This document shows, in pieces, positions 18,760 through 27,504 of a stretch of DNA of 32,242 bases. Within the stretch, counting starts at the first letter, position 1. Every line of letters starts with the position of its first letter. Position numbers and translations under genes: made by a program. The notes under the pieces are model-generated. The model ran no database searches, was not told where the DNA came from, and was given only the letters and a program-made list of their open reading frames with translations. Source of the stretch: an uncultured Porphyromonadaceae bacterium (GTDB lineage: Bacteria; Bacteroidota; Bacteroidia; Bacteroidales; Muribaculaceae); the NCBI GenBank assembly GCA_946410185.1, contig CAMJZI010000012.1, positions 1 to 32,242 on the forward strand, in the 5' to 3' direction.

Positions 18760-19950
18760 TTACAAGCCGGTGATACGGACGACCGGACCTAGGGGCTTGA
18801 GGTTGTCCTCATTGCCGCCATGAGTGGTCAAAATCCATGCCAGGGGCTTGTGCCGTTTGTCATCTGGCAGTTTGGGAATGGGGGCGAAACCATCGGTGAG
18901 GAAGACCAGTCCGTCATATTCCTCGTGCTCGTAGTAGAAGTCGATGGCAGGCTGGAAATTGGTGCCTCCGCGGCCTGTTACCCTGATGCTGCTGGTTGCC
19001 TGTTTGAGCAATATGGGTTTCTCGGTCGTGATGTGGCTGTCAAATTCAATGACTTCTATACTTTCGATGCCTTGCTTGAAGAACCGGTTGATTACGGCAA
19101 GAAACTTCTTGATATCCTCGTCGGGAACACTGCCGCTCACGTCAACAGCCACCAGCAGGCGGGTACTATAGGCGTACTGGCTGCCCATGGCATCAAATCC
19201 GTAGCGCCTGTTGGGACGCATGCGCGTCAAGTGTCGCCTGGTGCTCAGGATGCTCGCACGGAATTGGCTCAAAATGGCGCGGAAATTTTGTTTGCTCACC
19301 AGTGTGCTCTCAATGAGGGCCTTGAGGTCTCCACCCAGCGAGCCCCACTGGTTGCATCGCTGGGCCGTCTCGATCTCATGATTGACCTTCTCGCTCATCA
19401 GCTCGTCCTCCTGCCACAGCGAGGCCCCAGCGTCGGCGCTGAGCAGGCTGTCGGTCAGATTGTTGCCGTCGCCTTGCCCCTTGCCAGGCATATCCATGTC
19501 CAGGGGAATGCCTTCACCGTCGGCATCCTGCTCAAGTTGTACGACCTGACCCGCCATGAGCGAGTAGTACTGTTCAAAAGCCTGGTTCCTGGGGATGTCG
19601 AAAATCGTGGGTGGTTCCAGGCCGATGGTGTCCATGCCCTCCAGGTTGTCGGCCAGGGTGAGGTCGCTCGACAGCCGCATCACGTCGCGTCGCGGATTGT
19701 AAGGCTGGCGCTGATAGGGATGCTTGAGGATGATGCGCACCACCTCGGCTTTAAGCCTGAGCGCAAGCTGGTTGTCGTCGAAGTGTTCCAGCCGTTCAGG
19801 GTTGTACTCAATCATCCCCCTGCCGCACCGCATGTCGCATCCCATGTTGTCGTTACGCTTGATGGCGTGGGTACACAACACGGCAAACAGCAGCGGTTCG
19901 GTGAGGAACCAATCCTGTGAGAGGGCCTTTATGCGTTCACCTACGGTCAT
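18760..19950 (-). CDS. VWA-like / DUF2201 putative metallopeptidase-family protein
   Basis: C-terminal VWA with MIDAS DVSGSVP and FLTDGFAPIP; N-terminal layout like DUF2201_N (MIEYNPERLEHF...LRLKAEVVRIILKHPYQR). Confidence 0.8.
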   Translation of the reverse strand: MTVGERIKALSQDWFLTEPLLFAVLCTHAIKRNDNMGCDMRCGRGMIEYNPERLEHFDDNQLALRLKAEVVRIILKHPYQRQPYNPRRDVMRLSSDLTLADNLEGMDTIGLEPPTIFDIPRNQAFEQYYSLMAGQVVQLEQDADGEGIPLDMDMPGKGQGDGNNLTDSLLSADAGASLWQEDELMSEKVNHEIETAQRCNQWGSLGGDLKALIESTLVSKQNFRAILSQFRASILSTRRHLTRMRPNRRYGFDAMGSQYAYSTRLLVAVDVSGSVPDEDIKKFLAVINRFFKQGIESIEVIEFDSHITTEKPILLKQATSSIRVTGRGGTNFQPAIDFYYEHEEYDGLVFLTDGFAPIPKLPDDKRHKPLAWILTTHGGNEDNLKPLGPVVRITGL

Positions 19951-21017
19951 AGGTTGTTGATCATCTGGTTAATGAGCTGCAGCGCCTCGCGGCAGTCCAT
20001 CATGATATAGGCATTGGCATTGGGATAAGTCGCATTCTCAAAGAAGGAAGCAAAGTGGGCGATGGCTTCTTGACGGCCGTTGCTCAGCATCCAGTGGATG
20101 TAGCGCAGCAGGTTGTTGTTCACCCGGTCGGCCTCCTTCTTGTCGATGCCCAGTTCGAGCGTTTGGTAGATGCCCTCGTTGATGATGGCGATTTGCGGCA
20201 TGGTATAGGTTGCCAGGTCCTGCTGGCAAGCGGCGAAGTCGCTGAGCACCTCGCGAGCGGTGAGCATGCGCGACTGGTTGAGGGCCTGGATGAACATTGA
20301 TGCCGAGCGTGCGCCGATGATGCCGGTAATCATCTTGGCCAGACGGTTCATGTCGGTGATGTGGCCGCTGGCTTGCAGCAATCCCGACACGCGCACCCAA
20401 GCGCGGCGGTCGGGTGTCTTGTCAAAGGTGCCCTTGTTGATGTCAACATTCTTTTCCAGCTCGTCGGGATGTTCCTCGATAAAGGTGATGACACGCTGGT
20501 CGATGCCGTGTTGCTTGGCCCAGAAGAGCCATTCACCCACCGTGGGGCTGAAGAAATACACGTTGAAGCGTGACACCAGTGCTGGGTCCAGGTCGGTAAG
20601 CTGGTACTCCTCGCCGTCGTTCACGGCAGCGATGACGCGGCTGCCTGCAGGCAGTGACCGTCCTGCCAGCTTGCGATTGAGCGACAGGTCCATGACCGAT
20701 TGCAGGATCTCGGGCCTGGCCCTGTTCATCTCGTCCAGGAAGAGCACCACGGGCTTGTCGTCCATGGGGAACCAGTAGGGCGGCATGAATTCGGTCTTGC
20801 CGGTCGCCTCGTCCTTGTTGGGCAGGCCGATGAGGTCGCCGGGGTCGCTCATTTGACCCAGGAAAAGGGCAATAACGGGAATACCCTGGTCCTCGAAGTG
20901 GCGGGTGATGATTTCACTCTTGCCGATGCCGTGTTTGCCCACGAGCAGGATGTTTTGTGTCGATGGCGTGGTCTCGAGAATAGTCTTGAGGTCGCCGGTG
21001 TTGATGGTGATTGCCAT
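19947..21017 (-). CDS. MoxR-type AAA+ ATPase
   Basis: Walker A GKHGIGKS, Walker B VVLFLDEMNRARPEILQSVMDLSLNRKL, sensor-like VIAAVNDGEEY, DPALVSRFNVYFF; 4-nt overlap with the VWA gene. Confidence 0.88.
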   Translation of the reverse strand: MAITINTGDLKTILETTPSTQNILLVGKHGIGKSEIITRHFEDQGIPVIALFLGQMSDPGDLIGLPNKDEATGKTEFMPPYWFPMDDKPVVLFLDEMNRARPEILQSVMDLSLNRKLAGRSLPAGSRVIAAVNDGEEYQLTDLDPALVSRFNVYFFSPTVGEWLFWAKQHGIDQRVITFIEEHPDELEKNVDINKGTFDKTPDRRAWVRVSGLLQASGHITDMNRLAKMITGIIGARSASMFIQALNQSRMLTAREVLSDFAACQQDLATYTMPQIAIINEGIYQTLELGIDKKEADRVNNNLLRYIHWMLSNGRQEAIAHFASFFENATYPNANAYIMMDCREALQLINQMINNL

Positions 21018-21067
21018 TATCTTTTTTGTTGAATTTTATGTTCTAAGTTGGGTGTTATTGTTATTCG

Positions 21068-22219
21068 TTACTCGTCGGTCCTGGGAGCGGTAATCCAATC
21101 CACCTTCTTGCGGGGGCCTGTCAGGCGGTAAGGGAACAACTTGGCCAGTTCGAGCAGGCGTGGAATGTAGGCCGTGTCGTGCTCGATGCGTGCCAAGACG
21201 TCACCGCCCTTGCTCAAGTCGATGATCATGCTTCTGCCGTGTGATAGTCTGATGTGCAACTCTTGGCGGCCGTCTTCGTCATCCTCGGTGAGGTGATACT
21301 GCCATTTCTTGCCCTCAAAGTACTTGTCGACCTGTTGTTGCAACTCTGACTTGTTGGGTTCTTCAACGGGCTTGTGTTTGCCGTCCAGCAAGCGGTGCAA
21401 CCAGCCTCTGAGCCCATGTGGCTCTTGTTTTGGCGTCATTTCTTCTTGAGGCTTGGATGCTAAGGCCTGTTGCCAGTCGTCACGCACATCGCCACGCACG
21501 GTGAACCGTCCGTCGCGTGCCATGTAGGCAAACTCTACCATATAGGGCTTGACCAGATCCAGGTGATTGATGAAATCATCGTGGGGAATGGGCAGGTCCA
21601 GTGTCTTGTGGGAATTGAGGTGGATGAGCAGGCGGGCCTTGTGTCCGTCGGCGTGGCGCTTGTCAAAGAAATAAGTGATGCCTGTCCCTTCAAAGTACCG
21701 TTTCAGGTAGGCATCCATATTATTCATGGCCATGTTGCGCATCTTTACGCCCTTGCTGTCGGCCTTGAATGCGGCTGCGAGCTGTTCTTTCCACTCGGCG
21801 GCATGCTCCAGGAACACCAGTGAAGATTCCACGATGTGGTTGCGGTTGATGGCCTCCATGGGTGCGCCGCTCCACTGCTGGTGGAAGTGCATTTCGTCAA
21901 TGTCGATGCGTGCACGCACGGTCGATCCCTGCACGGCATGACATAATGTCAGCCCACAAGGAGATTTCACGTTCATCCCCACGCTGTAATCGCCCATGTC
22001 CACAAGTTGCACCATCTCTTGGGTGACGATGCCATTAACGAGTTGTCGTTGTGCTGCTTCATACTCTTGCAGCATCCTGGCGCTTAACCGTGGTCCGGTA
22101 TATTCACGCCCATTGGCCCCTGGCCTGTCGCCAAAGGCAGGCTTCATCACATGGTCGATTTCGCTGGCTATGCGCCGCGATTCGGTTCCTTCTGCTTCGG
22201 TATAGGTGTAGATAAACAT
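21068..22219 (-). CDS. Uncharacterised protein in an operon with MoxR and VWA genes
   Basis: Long ORF co-directional with MoxR/VWA, ending 50 bp before the MoxR start. Start MFIYTYTEAEGTE (22219) is likelier than 22276. No family recognised. Confidence 0.7.
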   Translation of the reverse strand: MFIYTYTEAEGTESRRIASEIDHVMKPAFGDRPGANGREYTGPRLSARMLQEYEAAQRQLVNGIVTQEMVQLVDMGDYSVGMNVKSPCGLTLCHAVQGSTVRARIDIDEMHFHQQWSGAPMEAINRNHIVESSLVFLEHAAEWKEQLAAAFKADSKGVKMRNMAMNNMDAYLKRYFEGTGITYFFDKRHADGHKARLLIHLNSHKTLDLPIPHDDFINHLDLVKPYMVEFAYMARDGRFTVRGDVRDDWQQALASKPQEEMTPKQEPHGLRGWLHRLLDGKHKPVEEPNKSELQQQVDKYFEGKKWQYHLTEDDEDGRQELHIRLSHGRSMIIDLSKGGDVLARIEHDTAYIPRLLELAKLFPYRLTGPRKKVDWITAPRTDE

Positions 22220-22372
22220 TACCCCGAAAGAAGCAAAAACCGTGCCTAATGACAGGCAAGTCATTCCGGGTGACACCCACTTGTCAGCCCATTTGAACGT
22301 TTCTTTCTATGGTTTTCACCAGTTTGCCAGGTTGGTCCGATGTGATTAAAACGCAACAAAATCCTGATAGTA

Positions 22373-22405
22373 TTTGGCTTTTGTGTTCGGCATGCATTAA
22401 TTTTG
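22373..22405 (+). promoter_or_regulatory. Bacteroidetes-type promoter (TTTG, 21 nt, TAATTTTG) for the MBOAT gene
   Basis: TTTG at 22373-22376 and TAATTTTG at 22398-22405, immediately upstream of the ATG at 22416. Confidence 0.6.
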
Positions 22406-22415
22406 CGGTTGAGAT

Positions 22416-23813
22416 ATGCAATTCGACACTTACACATATGGTCTGTTCCTGCCCCTGGTCTTTATGATTTACTGGGGGTTGCGCAACCACCTCAAGTGGC
22501 AGAACCTGTTTCTTCTCATCGCCAGCTATGTGTTTTATGGCTGGTGGGACTGGAGGATGTTAGGCTTGATTGTCCTCACGTCGTTATCGACATTTGGCAC
22601 GGCCTTGCTGATGCATGGCGATGAGTCACGTCGTGACAAGATGTGGGCGCTGGCCAATATCGTCCTCAACCTGGGCATCCTGTGTGTGTTCAAGTATCTG
22701 GATTTCTTGCGCAACAGTTTTGTGCATCTGTTGGGCCTATTTGGCCTCCAACCCGACTGGCCCACGTTGCACCTCTTGTTGCCTGTGGGCATCTCGTTCT
22801 ATACTTTCCAGGCCATCAGTTACACCATCGACGTGTACCGTGGCCAAGTGAGACCCACACGCGACGTGGTGGCCTTTGGTGTCTATATCGCGTTTTTCCC
22901 GCAGTTGGTGGCCGGCCCTATCGAGCGGGCTTCCAACCTGCTGCCGCAGTTCCTGCGCAGGAAGTCGTTTGACTACGACACCGCTGTGGTGGGCATGCGG
23001 CAGATTTTGTGGGGACTTGGCAAGAAGGTGATTATTGCCGATGGCGTGGGCTACTATGTTGACCGTTTGTTTGCCAATCCCTATGGCTACTCTGCTACCA
23101 GCATGGTGTGGGCGGCTATTCTGTTTGCCGTGCAGATCTATGCCGATTTCTCGGGTTATAGCGACATCGCCATCGGCTCGGCGCGCTTGCTGAACATCAG
23201 GCTGCAGCCCAACTTCAATTATCCTTTCTTCTCACGCGACATGAAGGAGTTGTGGCAGCGATGGCACATCTCGTTGATGACCTGGTTCCGCCATTATGTC
23301 TATTTCCCGCTGGGCGGCTCCCGCGGGGGGCAGTGGCGCACGGTGTTCAACATCATGGTCGTGTTCTCGCTCTCGGGGCTGTGGCACGGTGCCGATTGGA
23401 CCTTTGTCATCTGGGGCATGGTGAACGGTTTGCTGCTGGTACCTTTTGTCTTCGTGCCGCGGCATCGGCTTGGTGAGCATGCCCATTGGCGCGACCTGCC
23501 CCGTTGTCTGCTCACGTTTATGGTCTTTGCCATTGTGTTTATCGCATTCCGTGCCAGTGGCCTCACCCATTTGAGTCAGATTTGCGACGTGATAGTTCAC
23601 GGTTCATGGAGTCAATGGCCCAAGTATGGACAATGTATTTTCTATGTCATCCCCTTCTTTGCCATCGAGTGGTTGGGCCGCAAGCATGAATTCCCATTGA
23701 TGCGCTTGCCATTGCCCACGGTCGTCAGGTGGATGATCTATTGGGGTTTGCTTGCGGGTATAGCGATGGCGAGCCTAGACCGCAACATGCAGTTCATCTA
23801 CTTCCAGTTCTAA
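22416..23813 (+). CDS. MBOAT family O-acyltransferase (AlgI/DltB-like)
   Basis: GISFYTFQAISYTIDVYRG, FFPQLVAGPIERA, QIYADFSGYSDIAIGSARLLNI, LWQRWHISLMTWFRHYVYFPLGGSR, SGLWHGADWTFVIWG. Confidence 0.95.
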   Translation: MQFDTYTYGLFLPLVFMIYWGLRNHLKWQNLFLLIASYVFYGWWDWRMLGLIVLTSLSTFGTALLMHGDESRRDKMWALANIVLNLGILCVFKYLDFLRNSFVHLLGLFGLQPDWPTLHLLLPVGISFYTFQAISYTIDVYRGQVRPTRDVVAFGVYIAFFPQLVAGPIERASNLLPQFLRRKSFDYDTAVVGMRQILWGLGKKVIIADGVGYYVDRLFANPYGYSATSMVWAAILFAVQIYADFSGYSDIAIGSARLLNIRLQPNFNYPFFSRDMKELWQRWHISLMTWFRHYVYFPLGGSRGGQWRTVFNIMVVFSLSGLWHGADWTFVIWGMVNGLLLVPFVFVPRHRLGEHAHWRDLPRCLLTFMVFAIVFIAFRASGLTHLSQICDVIVHGSWSQWPKYGQCIFYVIPFFAIEWLGRKHEFPLMRLPLPTVVRWMIYWGLLAGIAMASLDRNMQFIYFQF

Positions 23814-23930
23814 CTTATAACCAGGCCCATTGGTAGGTATCATTGAGAGAAGCTGTATCAAGCAGGCCATGACACAATAGCTATCGGTTTGTTTACCCGG
23901 CACCACGGGCTCCGGCACCATTAAACGACA

Positions 23931-23961
23931 CGAGGGCGCGGCAATCGTTGCCGTGCCCTCG
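23931..23961. terminator. Long GC-rich hairpin between convergent genes; possible terminator
   Basis: CGAGGGCGCGGCAA / TTGCCGTGCCCTCG with loop TCG (14 bp, one G-U); no clear U-tract. Confidence 0.4.
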
Positions 23962-23994
23962 ATACGGGATGGATTTAACCCTGTCTTAATTGAG

Positions 23995-26900
23995 TCACCA
24001 TTGCGATGACAGCAGGTAGTCGATAAGAAGGGTGATGTCGTTGATGGTCACCTCACCGTCAAAGTCACAGTCGGCTGCAACAGCATCGCCAATTGTTGTG
24101 GAGTTGGTGAGCAGCATGTCGATGATGACGGTCACATCGTTGATGGTCACTTCGCCGTCGCTGTCGGCATCGCCACGCAGGCTGCTGGGAGCGTCCTCGG
24201 CATTCTCGTCCAGGAAAATCTGGAACTGTGACGCATCGCTGTCGGCAACGTTATCGGCATAGACCTCAAAAGCCCTTACCGTGCCATTGGCGGCCTTGAC
24301 GAAGTGGCTGCCGGCTGCATTGAGGAAATATGCGTTCTCAACATTCTTCTTCACATATTCACCTATGGTCATGTGATAGGTGCCGCTTGTGATGGCCGTG
24401 GGATTGGGCTTCACGGTCACGTTCTCACCGCTGAAGACGAAGGTTTTGCCGCGCATGTCGGTACCGTTGGCTCCATCATAGGGAGCGACAAAGTAGGGCA
24501 CATTGGCTTCCAGCGAGTTGCCGACGTACTCGGCCAGCATGCGTGCCTCGTCGGTGCTGTCCTCTTCCTTGTCAAAGTTGCAGATCCACAGACCCTTGGG
24601 GTCGGTCTTGCGGTGCATCCAGTCGATGGGAGCGCCATCGGCGGTCACTGTAGTGGCGGCAAAAGGCAATACCATCGTGCTCCAGCCACCTTCCTGACCG
24701 GCATGGCGTCCGCGGGTAAAGGTGCGCTCATAGCTGATGTTAGCGGCAGTGAAGCGGTAGGGAGCGTAGAAGTCATAGCCATGCTGGAGGACAACGTCGC
24801 GCAGTGCCACATGGTTTTGAATCACGTTTCTGGCCTCAAGTCCAGCAGGGATGTACTTGGCGGTGGTGTTGAGGTAGTAAAGCGCGTTGGGATTGTCGTT
24901 GGGGATCAATGATGTGAGGTTGAGTCCCTCGAGGCTCACTGCGGCGGCGTTTTCAGGAACACGGATGCCATTGTAAGCCTTGATGCCCGTGCGGTTACCA
25001 TTGCCGTCCCAAACCACCATACCGCGGTTGATGGTATAGTACTTGGAGCCACCGGGAGGAACGAGGTTGGTGGTCTGCTCATTCTCGTTACGGCCATAGA
25101 TATTGAGCGCATATACCGAGCCGAAGGCCAGGTTGTCAAACTCGAAGTAGAACGTCTGGGTCTCGCCAGCGGGGATGACCACGTTGCGGCTCAGGTAGGT
25201 TACCATCTCGCCGTGGCCGTTCTCGTCAACGATGAACAGGGGAGCCAGGATGTAGCGGTTATACTCACCCTCGGTGTTGTTGTTGGTCACATCCACCTTG
25301 AACTTGATGTAGCTATCATAGATGTTCATGTCCTCGCTGGCGCCAACGGCGTTGATGTCAACGCTCAGGTTCATGGGATAGGTCACGCTGCCGGCGATGT
25401 TTACCGAACCGGTACCGGGAATTGCGGGATTCCACGAGGTGTCGTGGGTGGACAAGTGGGCGCTCTTGGTGCCTGCGTTCTTCGGGGTGAAGTTAAAGGT
25501 CACCACCTTGGTGCCGCCAGCGGGAATCTCGGCCTCGACAACGGTGGTATATTCGCCATACTCGTCGATGTTCTCGTTTTCAACATAGAGGAAGAGACGG
25601 CCACTGAAGCGGTCGATGCTGTTGTTCTTCACTGTCACGTGACACTGCTCGGCCAAGCCGACTTTCTCGCCGCCGGTAAACTCAAAGTTGGTTGCCTCGA
25701 GGTTGACAACGGGATGGTCGGCAAGCGTGATCATGTTGCCGTTGATGGTTGCCTCGATATAGTAGCGGTCGCTCTCGATCATGGGCTCCCAGGTGTTGCT
25801 ACCGGCAACAGAGCTCACGGGAACAATCTTATAGGTGCCGCTGGTAATGTCCTTGGCGAACGGATAGGAAACCGAACTCTGGTTGTCGGGCCAGCTGTCG
25901 GTGATAGAGATGAAGCTTGAGCCATAATAGGTTTGGGCAATCAGCTCAACAAAGTTGTCGTTGCTGTCATAGAGGGCGATACCGCGCAGGTACTTGGTGC
26001 CGTCGTCGATGTGGTCCTCGGCAGTCACCTTGATATAACGGCGCTTGTTGAGCTTGAAGTTGCCGTCATCGCTACGCTCAAACGAACGCGTACCGGTGTA
26101 GTACATGTTGAACACGGTAAGACGGTGGTCGGTTTCCTCATGGTGGCCGCTGTAACCGGGCTGGATGCCGATAACGGCGGTCTGGTCGATGTTGTAACCT
26201 TCGAGACTGGTCGTGGAGCCGATGCCGCCGGCATAGGGGTTGAGTACCGACAGCACAAAGTAGCCGTCGCCCAGGCCGCCCCAGCCCCAGTTGATGTGGA
26301 AGTAGTCGCCATATGCGTAGCCGTCGCACACAAACGAGTGGCCACCGCCGGTTCCTGCACGGCCGTTATAAATCATGGGGCGTCCGGCAACCAGCTCCTG
26401 ATAGATCATATCTTCCCAGTCGGCCTGGTCATAGTCGCTGCGGTAAACGAGCTTGGCATCATAGTTGAAGTACTCGTTGAGTGCCGTGGGGATGTAGGGG
26501 TCGCTGGTGCTCGATGCGTTCAGGCCATACTGCATTTGGGCGGCACAGCCGGCATAGAGCATGAGCCATGAAACGGCTTCTTTCTCGGCATCGCTCTCGG
26601 CACCAGTGTAATTGTCGCGCATGTTGTCCCAGTCAAACATGATGGGATCCAGGGGATCGGTCTCGAATGCGCCATACTCCTCTTGCCAGTAGTAGGTGAC
26701 GATATAGGAAGGGATAATCTGTGTGCAATAGAGCGGGAACTTGTAGTAGTTCATCACCTGGGCCATCGAGGTTGCCACGCAGCCCGTGTAGGCATACTCG
26801 CCAATGGTGTCGCCATTCTCATCGATGTCCATAAACTCTGGACAGTGGTTCCAATAGGGAGCTCCCTGGTCCCAGTGGCTGGTGATGAGCGGCGATATAC

Positions 26901-27321
26901 TGTTGCGGGTGGGTCGGGGAGTGTTGAGGTCCTGGCCGGAAATTCCCAGTTGGTCAAGAACCGAAATCTGCTGTGCATAATTCTCGAGCCATGCCTTCAT
27001 GTTGGTAGGAACATGGTTCGGATCGAATTTACCACTGTCGGTGTAGCCCAGGACTGGAATAGTGCGGTCATCACCCGAGACAATGACGTATCCATTGTTG
27101 CCAGAGGCGTTGAAGATATAGTAACTGGTTTGTGTGGCCGATGCTGTGCCATTGGCCATCATTTTGGGGGCTCTTGTGACAGGCGAGGCATTCAATGTCA
27201 CCCCTGCACGGTGTTGCAGCATGAATTCGCTGGCAATCTGCTGAGCCTTGTCAGGTGACACAGGTGCCGCTATTGCCATCAGGGCAAAAAGAATAGCTGC
27301 AGTGGTTGTTAATGTTCTCAT
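23995..27321 (-). CDS. Secreted C10-family cysteine protease (streptopain-like) with C-terminal dockerin-like repeats
   Basis: Signal peptide MRTLTTTAAILFALMAIAAP; Cys motif YAYTGCVATSMAQVMNYYKFP; His motif GGGHSFVCDGYAYGDYFHINWGWGG; C-terminal GDADSDGEVTINDVTVIIDMLL...CDFDGEVTINDITLLIDYLL. Confidence 0.9.
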   Translation of the reverse strand: MRTLTTTAAILFALMAIAAPVSPDKAQQIASEFMLQHRAGVTLNASPVTRAPKMMANGTASATQTSYYIFNASGNNGYVIVSGDDRTIPVLGYTDSGKFDPNHVPTNMKAWLENYAQQISVLDQLGISGQDLNTPRPTRNSISPLITSHWDQGAPYWNHCPEFMDIDENGDTIGEYAYTGCVATSMAQVMNYYKFPLYCTQIIPSYIVTYYWQEEYGAFETDPLDPIMFDWDNMRDNYTGAESDAEKEAVSWLMLYAGCAAQMQYGLNASSTSDPYIPTALNEYFNYDAKLVYRSDYDQADWEDMIYQELVAGRPMIYNGRAGTGGGHSFVCDGYAYGDYFHINWGWGGLGDGYFVLSVLNPYAGGIGSTTSLEGYNIDQTAVIGIQPGYSGHHEETDHRLTVFNMYYTGTRSFERSDDGNFKLNKRRYIKVTAEDHIDDGTKYLRGIALYDSNDNFVELIAQTYYGSSFISITDSWPDNQSSVSYPFAKDITSGTYKIVPVSSVAGSNTWEPMIESDRYYIEATINGNMITLADHPVVNLEATNFEFTGGEKVGLAEQCHVTVKNNSIDRFSGRLFLYVENENIDEYGEYTTVVEAEIPAGGTKVVTFNFTPKNAGTKSAHLSTHDTSWNPAIPGTGSVNIAGSVTYPMNLSVDINAVGASEDMNIYDSYIKFKVDVTNNNTEGEYNRYILAPLFIVDENGHGEMVTYLSRNVVIPAGETQTFYFEFDNLAFGSVYALNIYGRNENEQTTNLVPPGGSKYYTINRGMVVWDGNGNRTGIKAYNGIRVPENAAAVSLEGLNLTSLIPNDNPNALYYLNTTAKYIPAGLEARNVIQNHVALRDVVLQHGYDFYAPYRFTAANISYERTFTRGRHAGQEGGWSTMVLPFAATTVTADGAPIDWMHRKTDPKGLWICNFDKEEDSTDEARMLAEYVGNSLEANVPYFVAPYDGANGTDMRGKTFVFSGENVTVKPNPTAITSGTYHMTIGEYVKKNVENAYFLNAAGSHFVKAANGTVRAFEVYADNVADSDASQFQIFLDENAEDAPSSLRGDADSDGEVTINDVTVIIDMLLTNSTTIGDAVAADCDFDGEVTINDITLLIDYLLSSQW

Positions 27322-27393
27322 TCTGATAATGTTAATGTTATTATGGTTAATAAAATATACTGTTTTAGATACACCACAGTGATCAAAGCGATT

Positions 27394-27401
27394 GCAAAAA
27401 T
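27394..27401 (-). promoter_or_regulatory. TATTTTTG -7 box upstream of the C10 protease (approximate position)
   Basis: CAAAAATA on the plus strand, with a CAA (TTG on minus) about 20 nt farther upstream. Confidence 0.5.
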
Positions 27402-27504
27402 ATAACCTTTTTACTAAATATGCAATTTTGGGCACGAAATTCACACCTCGCGCCCAAAATGATTACAGTTGTAAACCAAAAGCACCCTAAATGCTTAAAT
27501 ATTA

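Noticed and set aside
18820-19920. 366-aa plus-strand ORF opposite the VWA gene
   Set aside because: Shadow ORF; the minus strand has MIDAS and DUF2201-like features and operon context.
24050-24180. Short repeated motif (GATGGTCACCTCACCGTC / GATGGTCACTTCGCCGTC) as a DNA repeat or CRISPR-like unit
   Set aside because: It is simply the two dockerin-like calcium-binding repeats of the C10 protease at the DNA level.
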